From: Sphingorhabdus sp. YGSMI21
GTDB taxonomy: Bacteria; Pseudomonadota; Alphaproteobacteria; Sphingomonadales; Sphingomonadaceae
DNA length: 64,000 bases
NCBI RefSeq assembly: GCF_002776575.1
Contig: NZ_CP022548.1
Span: 3,611,001-3,675,000, forward strand
Direction of reading: 5' to 3'
Of the stretch, positions 53,204-63,723 are shown piece after piece (positions within the stretch are counted from its first letter, which is position 1; the number at the start of each line of letters is the position of its first letter). The translations under genes and the position numbers were made by a program. Below the pieces are notes generated by a model. The model was not told the origin of the DNA. It did not search any database and saw only the letters and a program-made list of their open reading frames with translations.

Positions 53204-55006
53204 TCAGGCAACCGCGAACATGTCCGGGTCGAGCGCCATGATCGAGTCGGCACCGCCTTCGATCTTGCGACGCAAGGCGCCCGCGTCCGGCATGAACCGC
53301 TCGGCGAAATATTGCGCGGTGACCAGCTTGGCCTCGTAATATTTCGGATTGTCGGTGCCGGCGTCGAGAGCCGCCTGCGCCGCCTTGCTCATCCGCAGCC
53401 ACATCAGACCCAGCGAGACGATGCCCATGATGTGCATATAATGATAAGCACCGGCGCCGGCGTTGTTCGGATTGGCCATGCCGTGCTGCATGAACCACAT
53501 GGTGGCTTTCTGCAGCTCGCCATTGGCCTTTTCCAGCGCTTCGGCAAATCCGGACAGTTTCTCGTGTCCCTTGGCTTCGGCGATCTCGTCGCTGACAACC
53601 TTGAAAAAGGCCTGAACCGCGCGGCCGCCATTTTGGCCAAGCTTGCGGCCAACAAGGTCCATCGCCTGAATACCATTGGTGCCTTCATAGATCATCGCAA
53701 TCCGCGCATCGCGCACGAACTGTTCCATGCCCCATTCCTGGATATAGCCATGTCCGCCATAGACCTGCTGCGAATCGGTGGCGACCTGATAGCCCTTGTC
53801 GGTGCCATAGCCCTTGATGACCGGGGTCAGCAGGCTGACCAGATCGTCGGCCATCTGCCGTTCTTCCTCGGTCTCTGCCTTGTCGGCCAGATCAACCTGC
53901 AACGCACCCCAGAGTACCAGCGCACGCATCGATTCGGTAAAGGCCTTGCCGTCCATCAGCATCCGGCGAACGTCCGGATGGACGAACAGCGTGTCGGCTT
54001 TTTCTTCCGGATCCTGCGCACCGGTCAGCGCCCGGCCCTGCCGGCGGTCACCGGCATAGATCACGGCATTCTGATAGGCGATTTCGCCCTGCGCCAGACC
54101 CTGCAGGCCAACGCCCAGCCGCGCCGCGTTCATCATGATGAACATCGCGCGCAGGCCCTTATTCTCTTCGCCGACCATATAGCCGGTCGCGCCGTCATAG
54201 TTCATCACACAAGTCGCATTGCCGTGGATGCCCATTTTTTCCTCGATCGAGCCGCAGCTAACGCCGTTGCGTTCGCCCAGCGAGCCGTCTTCGTTGACCA
54301 GGAATTTCGGTACGATGAACAGCGAGATGCCTTTGGAGCTGTCGGGAGCGCCCGGAGTCTTCGCCAGCACGAGGTGGATGATATTCTCCGCCATGTCATG
54401 TTCGCCGGCAGAGATGAAAATCTTCTGGCCGGTGATCGCATAATGGCCGCCGGGCATGGGTTCGGCCTTGGTCCGGATCAGGCCCAGATCGGTGCCGCAA
54501 TGCGCCTCGGTCAGGTTCATCGTTCCGGTCCATTTGCCGGAAATCATCTGGGTCGCATAGGTCTGCTTCTGCTCTTCGCTGCCCTCGGTGAGGATCGAGG
54601 CAATCGCGCCCTGCGTCAGGCCGCTGTACATTTCCAGCGCCTGGTTGGCCGAGACCATGAATTCCATGACCGCATTGCCGACCACACGGGGCAGGCCCTG
54701 GCCGCCGAATTCTTCCGGCGAAGACAAGGTCGTCCAGCCGCCATCGGTCAGCTGCTGATAGGCTTCCTTGAAACCCTTTGGCGTGGTGACCGATCCGTCT
54801 TCATGACGGGTGCAGCCTTCCTCGTCACCCGACTGGTTCAGCGGATGCAGGACTTCGGCCGAAAAACGGCCCGCTTCGGTCAGGATCGCGTCGACCATTT
54901 CCGGCGTGGCATTTTCAAAGCCCGGGAGATCGGAATAATTTTCAAGGCCTAGGACCTCGTTCAGGATGAACCGGACTTCGCCGACCGGCGCGGTATAACT
55001 GGGCAT
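53204..55006 (-). CDS. Acyl-CoA dehydrogenase, DmdC-like long form
   Basis: 600 residues, versus ~380 for classical acyl-CoA dehydrogenases. The catalytic Glu is in [32 protein letters not shown] is the FAD-binding region and [13 protein letters not shown] precedes the active site. An extra C-terminal domain is typical of the long form that includes DmdC (methylmercaptopropionyl-CoA) and FadE-type enzymes. The substrate is uncertain. It lies 54 bp after the MerR gene, likely its target operon. Confidence 0.9.
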   Translation of the reverse strand: MPSYTAPVGEVRFILNEVLGLENYSDLPGFENATPEMVDAILTEAGRFSAEVLHPLNQSGDEEGCTRHEDGSVTTPKGFKEAYQQLTDGGWTTLSSPEEFGGQGLPRVVGNAVMEFMVSANQALEMYSGLTQGAIASILTEGSEEQKQTYATQMISGKWTGTMNLTEAHCGTDLGLIRTKAEPMPGGHYAITGQKIFISAGEHDMAENIIHLVLAKTPGAPDSSKGISLFIVPKFLVNEDGSLGERNGVSCGSIEEKMGIHGNATCVMNYDGATGYMVGEENKGLRAMFIMMNAARLGVGLQGLAQGEIAYQNAVIYAGDRRQGRALTGAQDPEEKADTLFVHPDVRRMLMDGKAFTESMRALVLWGALQVDLADKAETEEERQMADDLVSLLTPVIKGYGTDKGYQVATDSQQVYGGHGYIQEWGMEQFVRDARIAMIYEGTNGIQAMDLVGRKLGQNGGRAVQAFFKVVSDEIAEAKGHEKLSGFAEALEKANGELQKATMWFMQHGMANPNNAGAGAYHYMHIMGIVSLGLMWLRMSKAAQAALDAGTDNPKYYEAKLVTAQYFAERFMPDAGALRRKIEGGADSIMALDPDMFAVA

Positions 55007-55060
55007 GATTTTCTACTTTCTACTCAAATGGGGGTGCCGGACATTACCGGCGACTATCCT

Positions 55061-55498
55061 CTATTGCTGCTGTGCTTTGGCGTCGGCCATGGCCTCCTGC
55101 ACAGTCTTTATGAAGCCGGTCAGTTCCTTGATCGAACTGTCGATATCGGCGCGTTGTTTCTTCAGCGTGTCGACCTTTTCCTGGCATTTCGCGATGGTGA
55201 CCTGCATCTGTGTCTTCCGGCCATCGCCGAGATCGTAAAGATCGATCATGTCGCGGATTTCGGTCAGGCTGAACCCGACATTCTTGGCCCGCATGATCCA
55301 GGCCAGACGGGCCCGGTCGCGTTTGGTATAAATGCGCGACAGACCCTTGCGGTGCGGGGCGATCAGCCCCTCGTCCTCGTAGAATCGCAAGGCCCGTGCG
55401 GTAACACCAAATTCGTCCGACAGGTCGGATATTGTATAGGTTTCCCGGTTTTTCAGGTCGGGCGTGTCGATTTCGGCATGGCTTTGTTGCTGTGACAT
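55061..55498 (-). CDS. MerR-type regulator (LiuR-like)
   Basis: 145 residues from ATG at 55498. The N-terminal MerR helix-turn-helix reads YTISDLSDEFGVTARALRFY, followed by EDEGLIAPHRKGLSRIYTKRD, then a coiled coil. No metal-binding Cys cluster is seen, so this belongs to the acyl-CoA-sensing LiuR-like group rather than metal sensors (inference). Upstream of it lies a fitting palindrome; downstream lies the acyl-CoA dehydrogenase gene. Confidence 0.85.
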   Translation of the reverse strand: MSQQQSHAEIDTPDLKNRETYTISDLSDEFGVTARALRFYEDEGLIAPHRKGLSRIYTKRDRARLAWIMRAKNVGFSLTEIRDMIDLYDLGDGRKTQMQVTIAKCQEKVDTLKKQRADIDSSIKELTGFIKTVQEAMADAKAQQQ

Positions 55499-55512
55499 GG
55501 CCACCGTATAGC

Positions 55513-55526
55513 TTACGCTAACGTAA
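55513..55526 (-). promoter_or_regulatory. Probable MerR/LiuR operator
   Basis: TTACGCTAACGTAA, 6 of 7 arm positions matching, 15 bases before the MerR start. It matches the general form of LiuR operators (TTGACGT..ACGTCAA-like). An ACGTAAACGT extension follows. Confidence 0.55.
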
Positions 55527-55535
55527 ACGTCAATG

Positions 55536-56060
55536 TTAGCCGCCGGGACAAAGATTCTCGAAATCGCGACCGCTGGTGGAACGGGCCACCGCGTCGCCCT
55601 CGCCGACCATATAGAAACTGACGCCTTCGAAACCGGCACGGGGGCTGCAATAGCTTGAGCAGGTCTCCGGCAGGCTGCCCGGCAATTCCAGCTCGACCCC
55701 GTCGAACCGGGCCGAGAAGCGGCAGGTTTCTTCGCTGTTGAGGGTGATCCGGACCGTTTCCCCCTCCCGCTCGGCCTCGCCCAGCCCTTCGCATTTGGTC
55801 TCCGGCCCGAACACCGCGATCATGCCGATCTGATAGCCATTCTCGTCATTGCCGACCGCGCAGAACCGGTCGGTCCCCAGATCGCTGCGCCGTTCGAAAG
55901 CGCCGGACAGGGTGACATTGCGTACATCGGGAATAACGCCGGCATCGATCGCCGCCTGCTCCAGCGGCGGGAGTTCGGTATCGGCCTGCTCGGCCTTCGG
56001 TTGCTGCTGGCCACAGCCCGCCAGCAATATCGGCAACAATATTGCGGCGAAGCGACTCAA
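55536..56060 (-). CDS. Hypothetical lipoprotein
   Basis: 174 residues starting at TTG 56060 inside the hisI stop (TTGA). The lipobox is LLAGC after RFAAILLPI. The mature part has Cys residues ([32 protein letters not shown]) and beta-like segments, without a known family. The 4-bp overlap implies translation coupled to hisI. A start further upstream would run within hisI. Confidence 0.7.
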   Translation of the reverse strand: MSRFAAILLPILLAGCGQQQPKAEQADTELPPLEQAAIDAGVIPDVRNVTLSGAFERRSDLGTDRFCAVGNDENGYQIGMIAVFGPETKCEGLGEAEREGETVRITLNSEETCRFSARFDGVELELPGSLPETCSSYCSPRAGFEGVSFYMVGEGDAVARSTSGRDFENLCPGG

Positions 56061-56428
56061 GCGACCGGCTCCAGCTTGCCGTCGACAATCTTGCGGTAAA
56101 AACAGCTTCTCTGGCCCGTGTGACAGGCCGGACCAGCGGCCACCGCCTTGATCCACAGCGCATCCTGATCGCAATCGATGCGCATCTCGGTCACCGTCAA
56201 AATATTGCCCGAAGTTTCGCCCTTCTTCCAGAGGCACTGCCGGCTCCGGGAATAGAAATGTGCCACACCGCTTTCCTGGGTCAGTTGCAGGGCCTCGGCA
56301 TTCATATGGGCGAGCATCAGCAACTCGCCGGACGAATCGTCGCTGACAACAGCGGTGATCAGGCCGTTCGAATCATATTTCGGCTGCAGCAGGCTTCCGG
56401 TCTCGGGATCATCTTCAATTTTGCTCAT
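56057..56428 (-). CDS. hisI: Phosphoribosyl-AMP cyclohydrolase
   Basis: 123 residues, the usual stand-alone length. Histidine-synthesis step 3. The zinc/Mg2+ region is [15 protein letters not shown], with [15 protein letters not shown] and the catalytic segment [29 protein letters not shown]. The stop forms TTGA with the next lipoprotein gene. Divergent from purF. Confidence 0.95.
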   Translation of the reverse strand: MSKIEDDPETGSLLQPKYDSNGLITAVVSDDSSGELLMLAHMNAEALQLTQESGVAHFYSRSRQCLWKKGETSGNILTVTEMRIDCDQDALWIKAVAAGPACHTGQRSCFYRKIVDGKLEPVA

Positions 56429-56605
56429 GCCAGTGGATTAAGACCCGATCCGGTCGCGCGCAACGGCTAAAGGCGCAATTGATCCAGCCCGCAGCTGCCC
56501 GATCACGCAATATTATGATTTTATGACATTGGGGGCAGACAAAGCGACCTTTCAAACCTATATGGCAGGCATCGCGCGCCCGACCAATTACATGCCAGGT
56601 GAGAT

Positions 56606-58129
56606 ATGCTGACAACCCACCCGTTTGAAGATGACAAGCTGCGGGAAGAGTGTGGCGTTTTTGGCGTCGCCGGTATCGACGACGCCGCCGCCATGGTCGC
56701 GCTCGGTCTGCACGCTCTACAGCATCGCGGTCAGGAAGCCGCCGGCATCACCTGCCGCAACGGCAAGGAATTCTACAGCCACCGCGCCCTTGGTCCGGTG
56801 GCCGGCAATTTCGACAGCGAGGAAGTGATCAACCGTCTGCAGGGCGATTCGGCCTGCGGCCATGTCCGCTATTCGACCACCGGTGCCGGCACCTTGCGCA
56901 ACGTCCAGCCGCTCGAGGCCGACCTCGCGTCCGGCGGTTTTGCGATCGCCCATAATGGCAATATTTCCAACGCGCTGGCCTTGCGGGACGAGCTCGTCCG
57001 CCACGGTTCGATATTCCAGTCGACCAGCGATACCGAAGTCATCATCCATCTGGTCGCGACATCCAAATATCGCACCCTGCTCGACAAGTTCATCGACGCG
57101 CTGAAACAGGTCGAAGGCGCCTATTCGCTGATCTGCATGACCGCCGAAGGGATGATCGCCTGCCGCGATCCGCTCGGCATCCGCCCGCTGGTGATGGGCA
57201 GGATCGGCGAAGCCTATGTTTTCGCTTCCGAAACCGTCGCACTTGATCTGGTCGGCGCGGAATATGTTCGCAGCGTCGATCCCGGCGAACTGATCGTCGT
57301 CACCAACGGCGAACTGCGCTCGCACCGCCCCTTTCCCGACAATCAGGCACGGCCCTGCATTTTCGAACATGTCTATTTCTCGCGCCCCGATTCGATTGTC
57401 GACGGCAGCTCGGTCTACAGCGTGCGCAAGGGAATCGGCGCGCAACTGGCGATCGAAAGTCCGGTCGTCGCCGATTATGTGATTCCTGTGCCGGACAGCG
57501 GCACTCCGGCAGCGCTCGGCTTTTCCGAAGAATCGGGCATTCCCTTCGAACTGGGCATCATCCGCTCGCATTATGTCGGCCGGACGTTCATCCAGCCGGG
57601 CGACGGCGTCCGCCATCTCGGGGTGAAGCTCAAACACAATGCCAACCGGCCTCTGGTCAACGGGAAAAAGATCGTGCTGGTGGACGATTCGATCGTCCGC
57701 GGAACCACCAGCTTGAAAATCGTGCAGATGATGCGCGAAGCTGGCGCTTCGGAAGTCCATATGCGGATCGCCAGCCCGCCGACCATGCACAGCTGCTTTT
57801 ACGGCGTGAACACGCCGAAGCGGGAAAAACTGCTCGCGGCCCGCAAATCGATCGAGGAAATGCGCGAGTTCATCCAGGCGGACAGCCTGGCCTTCGTCTC
57901 CATTGACGGTCTTTACCGCGCTGCCGGCGAAGACACGCGCCACGATCTCCAGCCGCAATATTGCGATGCCTGCTTTACCGGCGCCTATCCGACCGTCCTC
58001 ACCGATCGCGATGGCGAGGAAGAACCCGACCAGCTCAGCATGCTCAACGAGCGTTCCGACTCCTCGGGCACCGCGCGGGACCATGAACCGTCCGGCGATC
58101 TGCCCCGCCTCAAGCAATCAGCGAACTGA
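56606..58129 (+). CDS. purF: Amidophosphoribosyltransferase
   Basis: 507 residues. First committed step of purine synthesis. The nucleophile Cys16 follows a short propeptide (KLREECGVFGVAG). The glutaminase domain shows HRGQEAAGI and RYSTTG. The PRPP loop is VLVDDSIVRGTTS, and IASPPTMHSCFYGV is also diagnostic. The SDR gene starts 2 bp after the stop. Confidence 0.97.
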   Translation: MLTTHPFEDDKLREECGVFGVAGIDDAAAMVALGLHALQHRGQEAAGITCRNGKEFYSHRALGPVAGNFDSEEVINRLQGDSACGHVRYSTTGAGTLRNVQPLEADLASGGFAIAHNGNISNALALRDELVRHGSIFQSTSDTEVIIHLVATSKYRTLLDKFIDALKQVEGAYSLICMTAEGMIACRDPLGIRPLVMGRIGEAYVFASETVALDLVGAEYVRSVDPGELIVVTNGELRSHRPFPDNQARPCIFEHVYFSRPDSIVDGSSVYSVRKGIGAQLAIESPVVADYVIPVPDSGTPAALGFSEESGIPFELGIIRSHYVGRTFIQPGDGVRHLGVKLKHNANRPLVNGKKIVLVDDSIVRGTTSLKIVQMMREAGASEVHMRIASPPTMHSCFYGVNTPKREKLLAARKSIEEMREFIQADSLAFVSIDGLYRAAGEDTRHDLQPQYCDACFTGAYPTVLTDRDGEEEPDQLSMLNERSDSSGTARDHEPSGDLPRLKQSAN

Positions 58130-58131
58130 CC

Positions 58132-58833
58132 ATGAAATTTGCAGGCCAACTGGCGCTCGTTACGGGTGCAAGCCGCGGTATCGGTGCGGCAACGGCGCTG
58201 GCACTGGCGCGCGAAGGCGCCCATGTCGTGATCACCGCGCGCAGCGCCGATGGTCTGGAAAAGATCGAGGAGCAGATTCACAATGCCGGTGGCAGCGCCA
58301 CGATCGCCCCGCTCGACCTGACCGATGGCGACAGTATCGGGCGTCTGGCCACCGCGATTGCCGGCCGCTGGGACGGGCTCGACATTCTCGTGCTCAACGC
58401 CGCAATGCTGGGGACCCTCGCACCGGTGCCGGCGATTGACGGCAAGGAATTCAACAACGTCCTGACGCTCAACCTGATCGCGCAGCAGGCGCTGATCGCC
58501 GGCTTCGATCCGATGCTGCGCAAGAGCGAAAACGCCCGGGTTGTGGCCATGACCAGCAGCGTCGGCCGCAAGCCGCGGGCATTTTGGGGCGCTTATGGTG
58601 CATCGAAGGCCGCGCTTGAGACACTTTTGCTCAGCTATGGTGAAGAAATGCGCAATTTGGGCAAGATTCGCACGGCCATTGTCGACCCCGGCCGCACCCG
58701 CACCGAAATGCGGGCGAGCGCCTATCCGGGCGAGGATCCGGCCAGTGTCAAACTCCCCTCGGTCGTCGCCGACCGGCTGGTGGAAATACTCGCCAGCGAT
58801 TTCGACACCGGCGAGCATTTCCAGATCAGCTGA
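58132..58833 (+). CDS. Short-chain dehydrogenase/reductase after purF
   Basis: 233 residues. TGASRGIGAATALALA, NAAM in LNAAML and YGASKAALE show a classical SDR. Starts 2 bp after the purF stop, so it is probably cotranscribed. Purine involvement is not implied; such SDR genes often follow purF in sphingomonads. Converges on the class C beta-lactamase-like gene, 5 bp apart. Confidence 0.87.
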   Translation: MKFAGQLALVTGASRGIGAATALALAREGAHVVITARSADGLEKIEEQIHNAGGSATIAPLDLTDGDSIGRLATAIAGRWDGLDILVLNAAMLGTLAPVPAIDGKEFNNVLTLNLIAQQALIAGFDPMLRKSENARVVAMTSSVGRKPRAFWGAYGASKAALETLLLSYGEEMRNLGKIRTAIVDPGRTRTEMRASAYPGEDPASVKLPSVVADRLVEILASDFDTGEHFQIS

Positions 58834-58838
58834 CGGAA

Positions 58839-60041
58839 TCAGCTCTGCGGCGGCTCGGCTGCCACATATTTTTTCACCGCTTCGAAAAAGGCGATCCGCT
58901 GGTTCTTCTGCGTGTCGGGTGATGCGCTCGGCCAGTTGCCATTGGTCGCGATGACCAGTTTCTGCGCCGGGTCAATGAAAATGCCCTGGCCGAAAATGCC
59001 CTGGCCGCCGAAACTGCCGTCGTCGAAAGTCCACCACTGATAGCCATAGCCACGGCCCGGCACGCCGATGTCCGCCTGTTTCGTGCCGGCCTTTTCGAAC
59101 CAGCCTTCGGGCACAACCGACGTCTCGCCGATCTTGCCGCCATTCATCGCAAACTGGCCGAACAGGGCATAATCCCGCACCGTCGCGGATATGCAGCAGC
59201 CGCCGATTTCCTTGCCGCCCTCGTTGAGCAGCCATTCGGCATCCTGCCCCATTCCATAAGGTTTCCAGACCTTTTCGGACAGATATTCAGACAAAGTCTT
59301 ACCTGTTGCCTTGGCCACCAGCACGCCGATCAAATTGGTTTCACCGGTATTATATTGCCAGCGGGTGCCCGGCGTCGCGTCATTCTCCAGCGTCTTCATA
59401 TAGACGATGATCGGATCCATGCCGTCGACCGGCTTGGTGTTGTTGAACAGAGCCACATCGGATTTCGGATCGGCATAATCCTCGTTCCATTTCACGCCCG
59501 ATGTCATGGTCAGCAGTTGCAACACCGTTACCCCGTCATAGCCGCTGCCCTTCAGCTCCGGGATATAAGCGGTCAGCGGATCGTCGATCGACTTGATAAA
59601 ACCGTCCTTGATCGCGGCGCCGACCAGCGTCGAGACCAGCGATTTGGCGACAGAGAAGGAAGTCCAGCGTTCGTCCTGTTCAAAATCGCGCCGATATTCT
59701 TCCTTGCGGATCTTGCCATCCTGCAGAATGACCATGCCGGCCAGCCTTTGCTGCTCCATATAGTCGTCGATCGACAGCCTTTCGCCGGCGACCTCGAAAC
59801 TGTCCGGCAGTGGATTTCCGGCCTCCAGTTCCCGCGGATTATCGCCGGCGGCGATGGTGTTGGAGGGCACCAGCACGTCCATCATCCGGAAAGCCTTGTC
59901 GCGCTGCGCATCGGTCCAGAACAGGATATTCTTGTCGGTCGGCAGGCCGGCCGCATCGGCCGCGACCTTCTGCACCTGTTCGCAAGCCGTCAAGCTGATA
60001 CAGGCGACGCCCAGCATCGCCAGTTTTCCGATAAATTTCAT
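58839..60041 (-). CDS. Class C beta-lactamase-like serine hydrolase lipoprotein
   Basis: 400 residues with a lipobox LTAC. The SxxK nucleophile motif is SVAK in WTSFSVAKSLVSTLV, the YxN-like tyrosine region is QYNTGETN and the third motif lies in YGYQWWTFDDG. The closest group is the beta-lactamase/transpeptidase-like family that includes esterases and 6-aminohexanoate-dimer hydrolases (NylB-like). Substrate unknown. 19 bp after the cfa gene. Confidence 0.86.
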   Translation of the reverse strand: MKFIGKLAMLGVACISLTACEQVQKVAADAAGLPTDKNILFWTDAQRDKAFRMMDVLVPSNTIAAGDNPRELEAGNPLPDSFEVAGERLSIDDYMEQQRLAGMVILQDGKIRKEEYRRDFEQDERWTSFSVAKSLVSTLVGAAIKDGFIKSIDDPLTAYIPELKGSGYDGVTVLQLLTMTSGVKWNEDYADPKSDVALFNNTKPVDGMDPIIVYMKTLENDATPGTRWQYNTGETNLIGVLVAKATGKTLSEYLSEKVWKPYGMGQDAEWLLNEGGKEIGGCCISATVRDYALFGQFAMNGGKIGETSVVPEGWFEKAGTKQADIGVPGRGYGYQWWTFDDGSFGGQGIFGQGIFIDPAQKLVIATNGNWPSASPDTQKNQRIAFFEAVKKYVAAEPPQS

Positions 60042-60060
60042 TATTTCCGTTCTCCCACTC

Positions 60061-61311
60061 TTATTCTGTTTTTATCAGCGTCACTTGCGCGACATCGATG
60101 CCGCCGCCACGAAAACCGCCTTCGCAATAGGTCAGATAGAAACGCCACAGACGGACGAATTTCTCGTCAAACCCGGAAGGCAGATCGCCGCGCTCGACCG
60201 CGTCGTCAAACCGCTCGCGCCAGATTTTCAATGTCTTCGCATAATCGAGGCCAAAATTCTTCTGGTCGGTCCATTGCAGGCCGCGTTCCTCGGCCAGCGC
60301 CCGGAACCGGCTCTCCGACAGCAGCATGCCGCCGGGGAAAATATAGGTCTGGATGAAGTCTGCGCTGCTCGCATATTGTTCGAAAATATCGTCGGCGATC
60401 GCGATATATTGCAGCGCCGCTCGCCCGCCGGGTTTCAGGTTGCGGGCGATGCAGTCGAGAAAATCAGGCCAATATTGCTGGCCGACCGCCTCCACCATCT
60501 CGACGCTGGCAATGGCATCATATTGACCGTCGATATCGCGATAATCCTGTATCAGATAGCCCGCCTCGGGATGATGCTCCCGCGCCCAGGCGGTCTGCTC
60601 GTCGGACAGCGAAATGCCGGTCACGTCCAGCCCGTGATCGCGCGCCAGACTGCCCGACAGCGCACCCCAGCCGCAGCCTATTTCCAGCACGCTATCGCCC
60701 GACCGCGTTGCCAACCGCTGCGCTATGGCAGCGATCTTGTTGCGTTGGGCCTGCTCCAGACTGTCCGTTTCGCTGGCAAAAATCGCGCTGGAATAGATCA
60801 TGTTCTCGTCCAGCCAGAGCCGGTAGAAATCATTGCCCAGATCATAATGATATTGGATATTCTGCCGCGCCCGGCGTTTGTCGTTGTCGCGTTTCGTGTG
60901 CCGCCGCCGGACCACCCAGTTGAACAGACCGGAGGCCCGTCCGGTGCTTTTCAGCCCGTCGCGGTTGCGGGTGAACAGGTCAAAGACCGGCACCAGATCG
61001 GGACTGTCCCATTCGCCCAGTTCCCATGCGCGGTACCAGCCGACCGAACCGCTGTTGATCAGCCGCAGCAACGCGTTCCAGCTATGCAGATTGACCTCTG
61101 CCATCGGCCCTTCGCCCCGCCCGCCCAATATCCGCGTCGTCCCGTCGGGCAGCTTGCCCTCGAACGTGCCATGATCCAGCCCGGCATCGATGCGGTCGAG
61201 AATATGGTGAAAGCCGGGCGCGAACAGGCGCGCGAAAAAGCCCCCGCCGGTGGCGAATCTTTTGCGCCTGTCCAGCAGATGCTGGCCGCGTTTGGGGGTT
61301 TCGACGTTCAT
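60061..61311 (-). CDS. cfa: Cyclopropane-fatty-acyl-phospholipid synthase
   Basis: 416 residues. It transfers a methylene group from SAM to unsaturated phospholipid acyl chains. The SAM motif is VLEIGCGWGAL. The family regions YHYDLGNDFYRLWLDENMIYSS, QDYRDIDGQYD, SVEMVEAVGQQYWPD and QTYIFPGGML are clear. Likely cotranscribed with the following hydrolase gene. Confidence 0.94.
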   Translation of the reverse strand: MNVETPKRGQHLLDRRKRFATGGGFFARLFAPGFHHILDRIDAGLDHGTFEGKLPDGTTRILGGRGEGPMAEVNLHSWNALLRLINSGSVGWYRAWELGEWDSPDLVPVFDLFTRNRDGLKSTGRASGLFNWVVRRRHTKRDNDKRRARQNIQYHYDLGNDFYRLWLDENMIYSSAIFASETDSLEQAQRNKIAAIAQRLATRSGDSVLEIGCGWGALSGSLARDHGLDVTGISLSDEQTAWAREHHPEAGYLIQDYRDIDGQYDAIASVEMVEAVGQQYWPDFLDCIARNLKPGGRAALQYIAIADDIFEQYASSADFIQTYIFPGGMLLSESRFRALAEERGLQWTDQKNFGLDYAKTLKIWRERFDDAVERGDLPSGFDEKFVRLWRFYLTYCEGGFRGGGIDVAQVTLIKTE

Positions 61312-61377
61312 GCGCGCAAATATGGACCAGCGCTAAGCGCTTGGCAACGTAGAACTATCCCTACGACCGGTGATCGC

Positions 61378-62160
61378 TCAGCTTCCCGGCGCGGCAGCCG
61401 AACCCGCCAATATGCCGCCATCAATATTCAGTTCCGATCCGGTGATATAGGTCGCTTCGTCCGATGCCAGCAGCACCGCAATCGCGGCCACTTCGCTGTC
61501 CTTGCCGAACCGTTGCAGCGGCGTGTCGCGGACCAGCGCCTTTTCCGAGGCCTCCCGCGCGTCACCCTCGCCCAGCATCGGTTCCCACATCGGCGTCATG
61601 ATCGCGGCGGGGTGGATCGAGTTGCAGCGAATCTGCCAGCCCTGCTGCGCGCAATAAAGCGCGACCGACTTGCTGTGATTGCGGATGGCGGCCTTGGACG
61701 AAGCATAAGCCGCAGCCCCCGGTATCCCGACCAGCCCGGAGCGCGACGATATATTGATGATCGATCCCGCGCCCTTGTCCTTCATCGCCTTTATCGCGTA
61801 GCGACAGCCGAGGAAGGTGCCGTCAAGATTGACCCGATGGACCGCGCGCCAGTCTGCCAGCGAAGCATTTTCCGGATCATGCGGCCCCACGCCCTTTTCA
61901 AAACCGGTGATCCCGGCATTATTGACGACGACATCGGCGGCAGGATGCAAGCTGGCGAGCCGGTCCCAGTCCGCTTCCTGCTCCACGTCGAGCAGCAATG
62001 TGTCGCAGCCGAGTTCTTCCCCGACGGCCTGCAGCACGTCGGCATCGCAGTCGGTGAGCAGAACCGTCGCTCCCTCTTCGACGAAAGCCTTGGATATAGC
62101 CTTGCCAATACCGCGGGCGGCGCCGGTGATGATGCAAAATTTTCCTGATAGTCTGTTCAT
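61378..62160 (-). CDS. Short-chain dehydrogenase/reductase
   Basis: 260 residues. [16 protein letters not shown] in VVNNAGITG and catalytic YASSK. The FabG-like fold also shows the end [16 protein letters not shown]. Similar to steroid- or cyclohexanol-dehydrogenase-type enzymes of sphingomonads, so a substrate such as a hydroxysteroid is possible but unproven. Confidence 0.88.
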   Translation of the reverse strand: MNRLSGKFCIITGAARGIGKAISKAFVEEGATVLLTDCDADVLQAVGEELGCDTLLLDVEQEADWDRLASLHPAADVVVNNAGITGFEKGVGPHDPENASLADWRAVHRVNLDGTFLGCRYAIKAMKDKGAGSIINISSRSGLVGIPGAAAYASSKAAIRNHSKSVALYCAQQGWQIRCNSIHPAAIMTPMWEPMLGEGDAREASEKALVRDTPLQRFGKDSEVAAIAVLLASDEATYITGSELNIDGGILAGSAAAPGS

Positions 62161-62317
62161 AAGAGGTCCTGAATATAGGTGTCAAAATGTCCAGCCCGTC
62201 GGACTGGAGAGAATATTCTGATATTGCCTGACGGCGACCTACTTGTTCATCGACCCGATATCCCTTGATCTGCGCGCCAACAATATCGGCTTGCCGCGCG
62301 CATTTCAATCCCCGAGA

Positions 62318-63709
62318 TCATTTCACCTTGGCATAGGCGTCCAGCGCCCGTTCGCGCGCTTCCTTGTGCCCGATGATCTTGGCCGGATAATCCTTGGGCT
62401 TGCAGCCGTGGTCTTCCGGATCGTGGATATAGGGATCGTCAATATCCGCCAGTTCCGGGACCCATTGGCGGATATAGTCGCCGGCGTCGAATTTCTCCGA
62501 CTGGGTCAGCGGCGCCATGATCCGGACGAACATATTGCTGTCGACGCCGGTGCCCGACACCCATTGCCAGTTGACGCTGTTGGACGCGTAATCGGCGTCG
62601 ACCAGAGTGTCCCAGAACCATTGCTCGCCCTCGCGCCAGTCGATCAGCAGATGCTTGATCAGAAAGCTCGCGGCGATCATCCGGACGCGATTGTGCATCC
62701 AGCCGGTCGCCCATAATTCCCGCATCCCGGCATCGACGATTGGATAGCCGGTCTTCCCGTGGCACCAGGCGTCGAAGTCGGCTTTCACCCTATCGTCATC
62801 CATATCGCGCCACGGCAGGGCGCGCATTTTCTCGCGATAGCTTTCTCCACCATATTGCGGGAACTGGTCGATCACATTTTGCGCATAGTCGCGCCAGACC
62901 AGTTCCTTGAGATAGGTCTCGACCTTGCTCCCCTGCCCCGCCAGCCGGTTCCAGACCGTCGCCGGGCTGATCTCGCCGAAATGCAGATGCGGCGACAGGC
63001 GGGATACCAATTCCTCGGAAGGCAGGTTCCGACCCTCGTCATATTCTGCCGCCTTGTCAGCAAATTCTTCGAGATTGTCCTCCGCGCCAGCGCTCCCCGG
63101 CTGCCAGGGGTCGCCAAAGGCTGCGGCCCAGTCCGGCTTGGTCGGCAACAGGTTCCAATCATCCAGCGCATCGCTATCCGGCCAACTGTCCGGGGTATCG
63201 AGGCTTTCTGGCGCGGCAGCAGGCTCCCCCGGCGGCATATGCTGGCGCAGCGCCTTCCAGAAGGGTGTGTAGATTTTATAGGGCGTACCGGAACCCGTGG
63301 TCACCGTCCCTGGCGGCAGCAGATAGTTGCCATCATGCAGGATCAACTGCGCCGCATCGCCGAGAGACTTTTCCAACATTCGCTCGGCATTGCGCCACCA
63401 GGGTTCGTAATGACGCAGCGCATGCACTTCATCCGCGCCGATCGCTTTGACAATTTCGGCCAAATGCTCTGAAGCTCGCCCGTGGCGCAGAATCAGCCGC
63501 GAGCCCAGATCCTGTAAAGATGCTTCCAAGTCTTCCAGTGACCGGTGCAACCACCAGCGCGAAGCCCCGCCCATGATACGGTGTTTCGGCGTTTCGTCGT
63601 CGAGAACATAGACCGGAATGACGGGGCCGTTTGCAGCGGCAGCTATCACAGCGGCCTGATCGGAAAGGCGAAGGTCACGGCGGAACCAGATGATTTTGGC
63701 TTTTGTCAT
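62318..63709 (-). CDS. phrB: Deoxyribodipyrimidine photolyase
   Basis: 463 residues, class I CPD photolyase. The start KIIWFRRDLRLSDQAA binds the antenna cofactor; the FAD-binding C-terminal half shows WMHNRVRMIAASFLIKHLLI, WREGEQWFWDTLVDADYASN and WQWVSGTGVDS. Repairs UV cyclobutane dimers with blue light. The next gene upstream (63724-64000, same strand) is 14 bp away. Confidence 0.95.
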   Translation of the reverse strand: MTKAKIIWFRRDLRLSDQAAVIAAAANGPVIPVYVLDDETPKHRIMGGASRWWLHRSLEDLEASLQDLGSRLILRHGRASEHLAEIVKAIGADEVHALRHYEPWWRNAERMLEKSLGDAAQLILHDGNYLLPPGTVTTGSGTPYKIYTPFWKALRQHMPPGEPAAAPESLDTPDSWPDSDALDDWNLLPTKPDWAAAFGDPWQPGSAGAEDNLEEFADKAAEYDEGRNLPSEELVSRLSPHLHFGEISPATVWNRLAGQGSKVETYLKELVWRDYAQNVIDQFPQYGGESYREKMRALPWRDMDDDRVKADFDAWCHGKTGYPIVDAGMRELWATGWMHNRVRMIAASFLIKHLLIDWREGEQWFWDTLVDADYASNSVNWQWVSGTGVDSNMFVRIMAPLTQSEKFDAGDYIRQWVPELADIDDPYIHDPEDHGCKPKDYPAKIIGHKEARERALDAYAKVK

Positions 63710-63723
63710 ATCCCACCCATCCC

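Noticed and set aside
56717..58117. 466-residue minus-strand frame opposite purF
   Set aside because: Mirror frame of purF with no domain.
59854..62148. 764-residue plus-strand frame opposite cfa and an SDR gene
   Set aside because: Spans two certain minus-strand genes and the gap between them; shadow composition.
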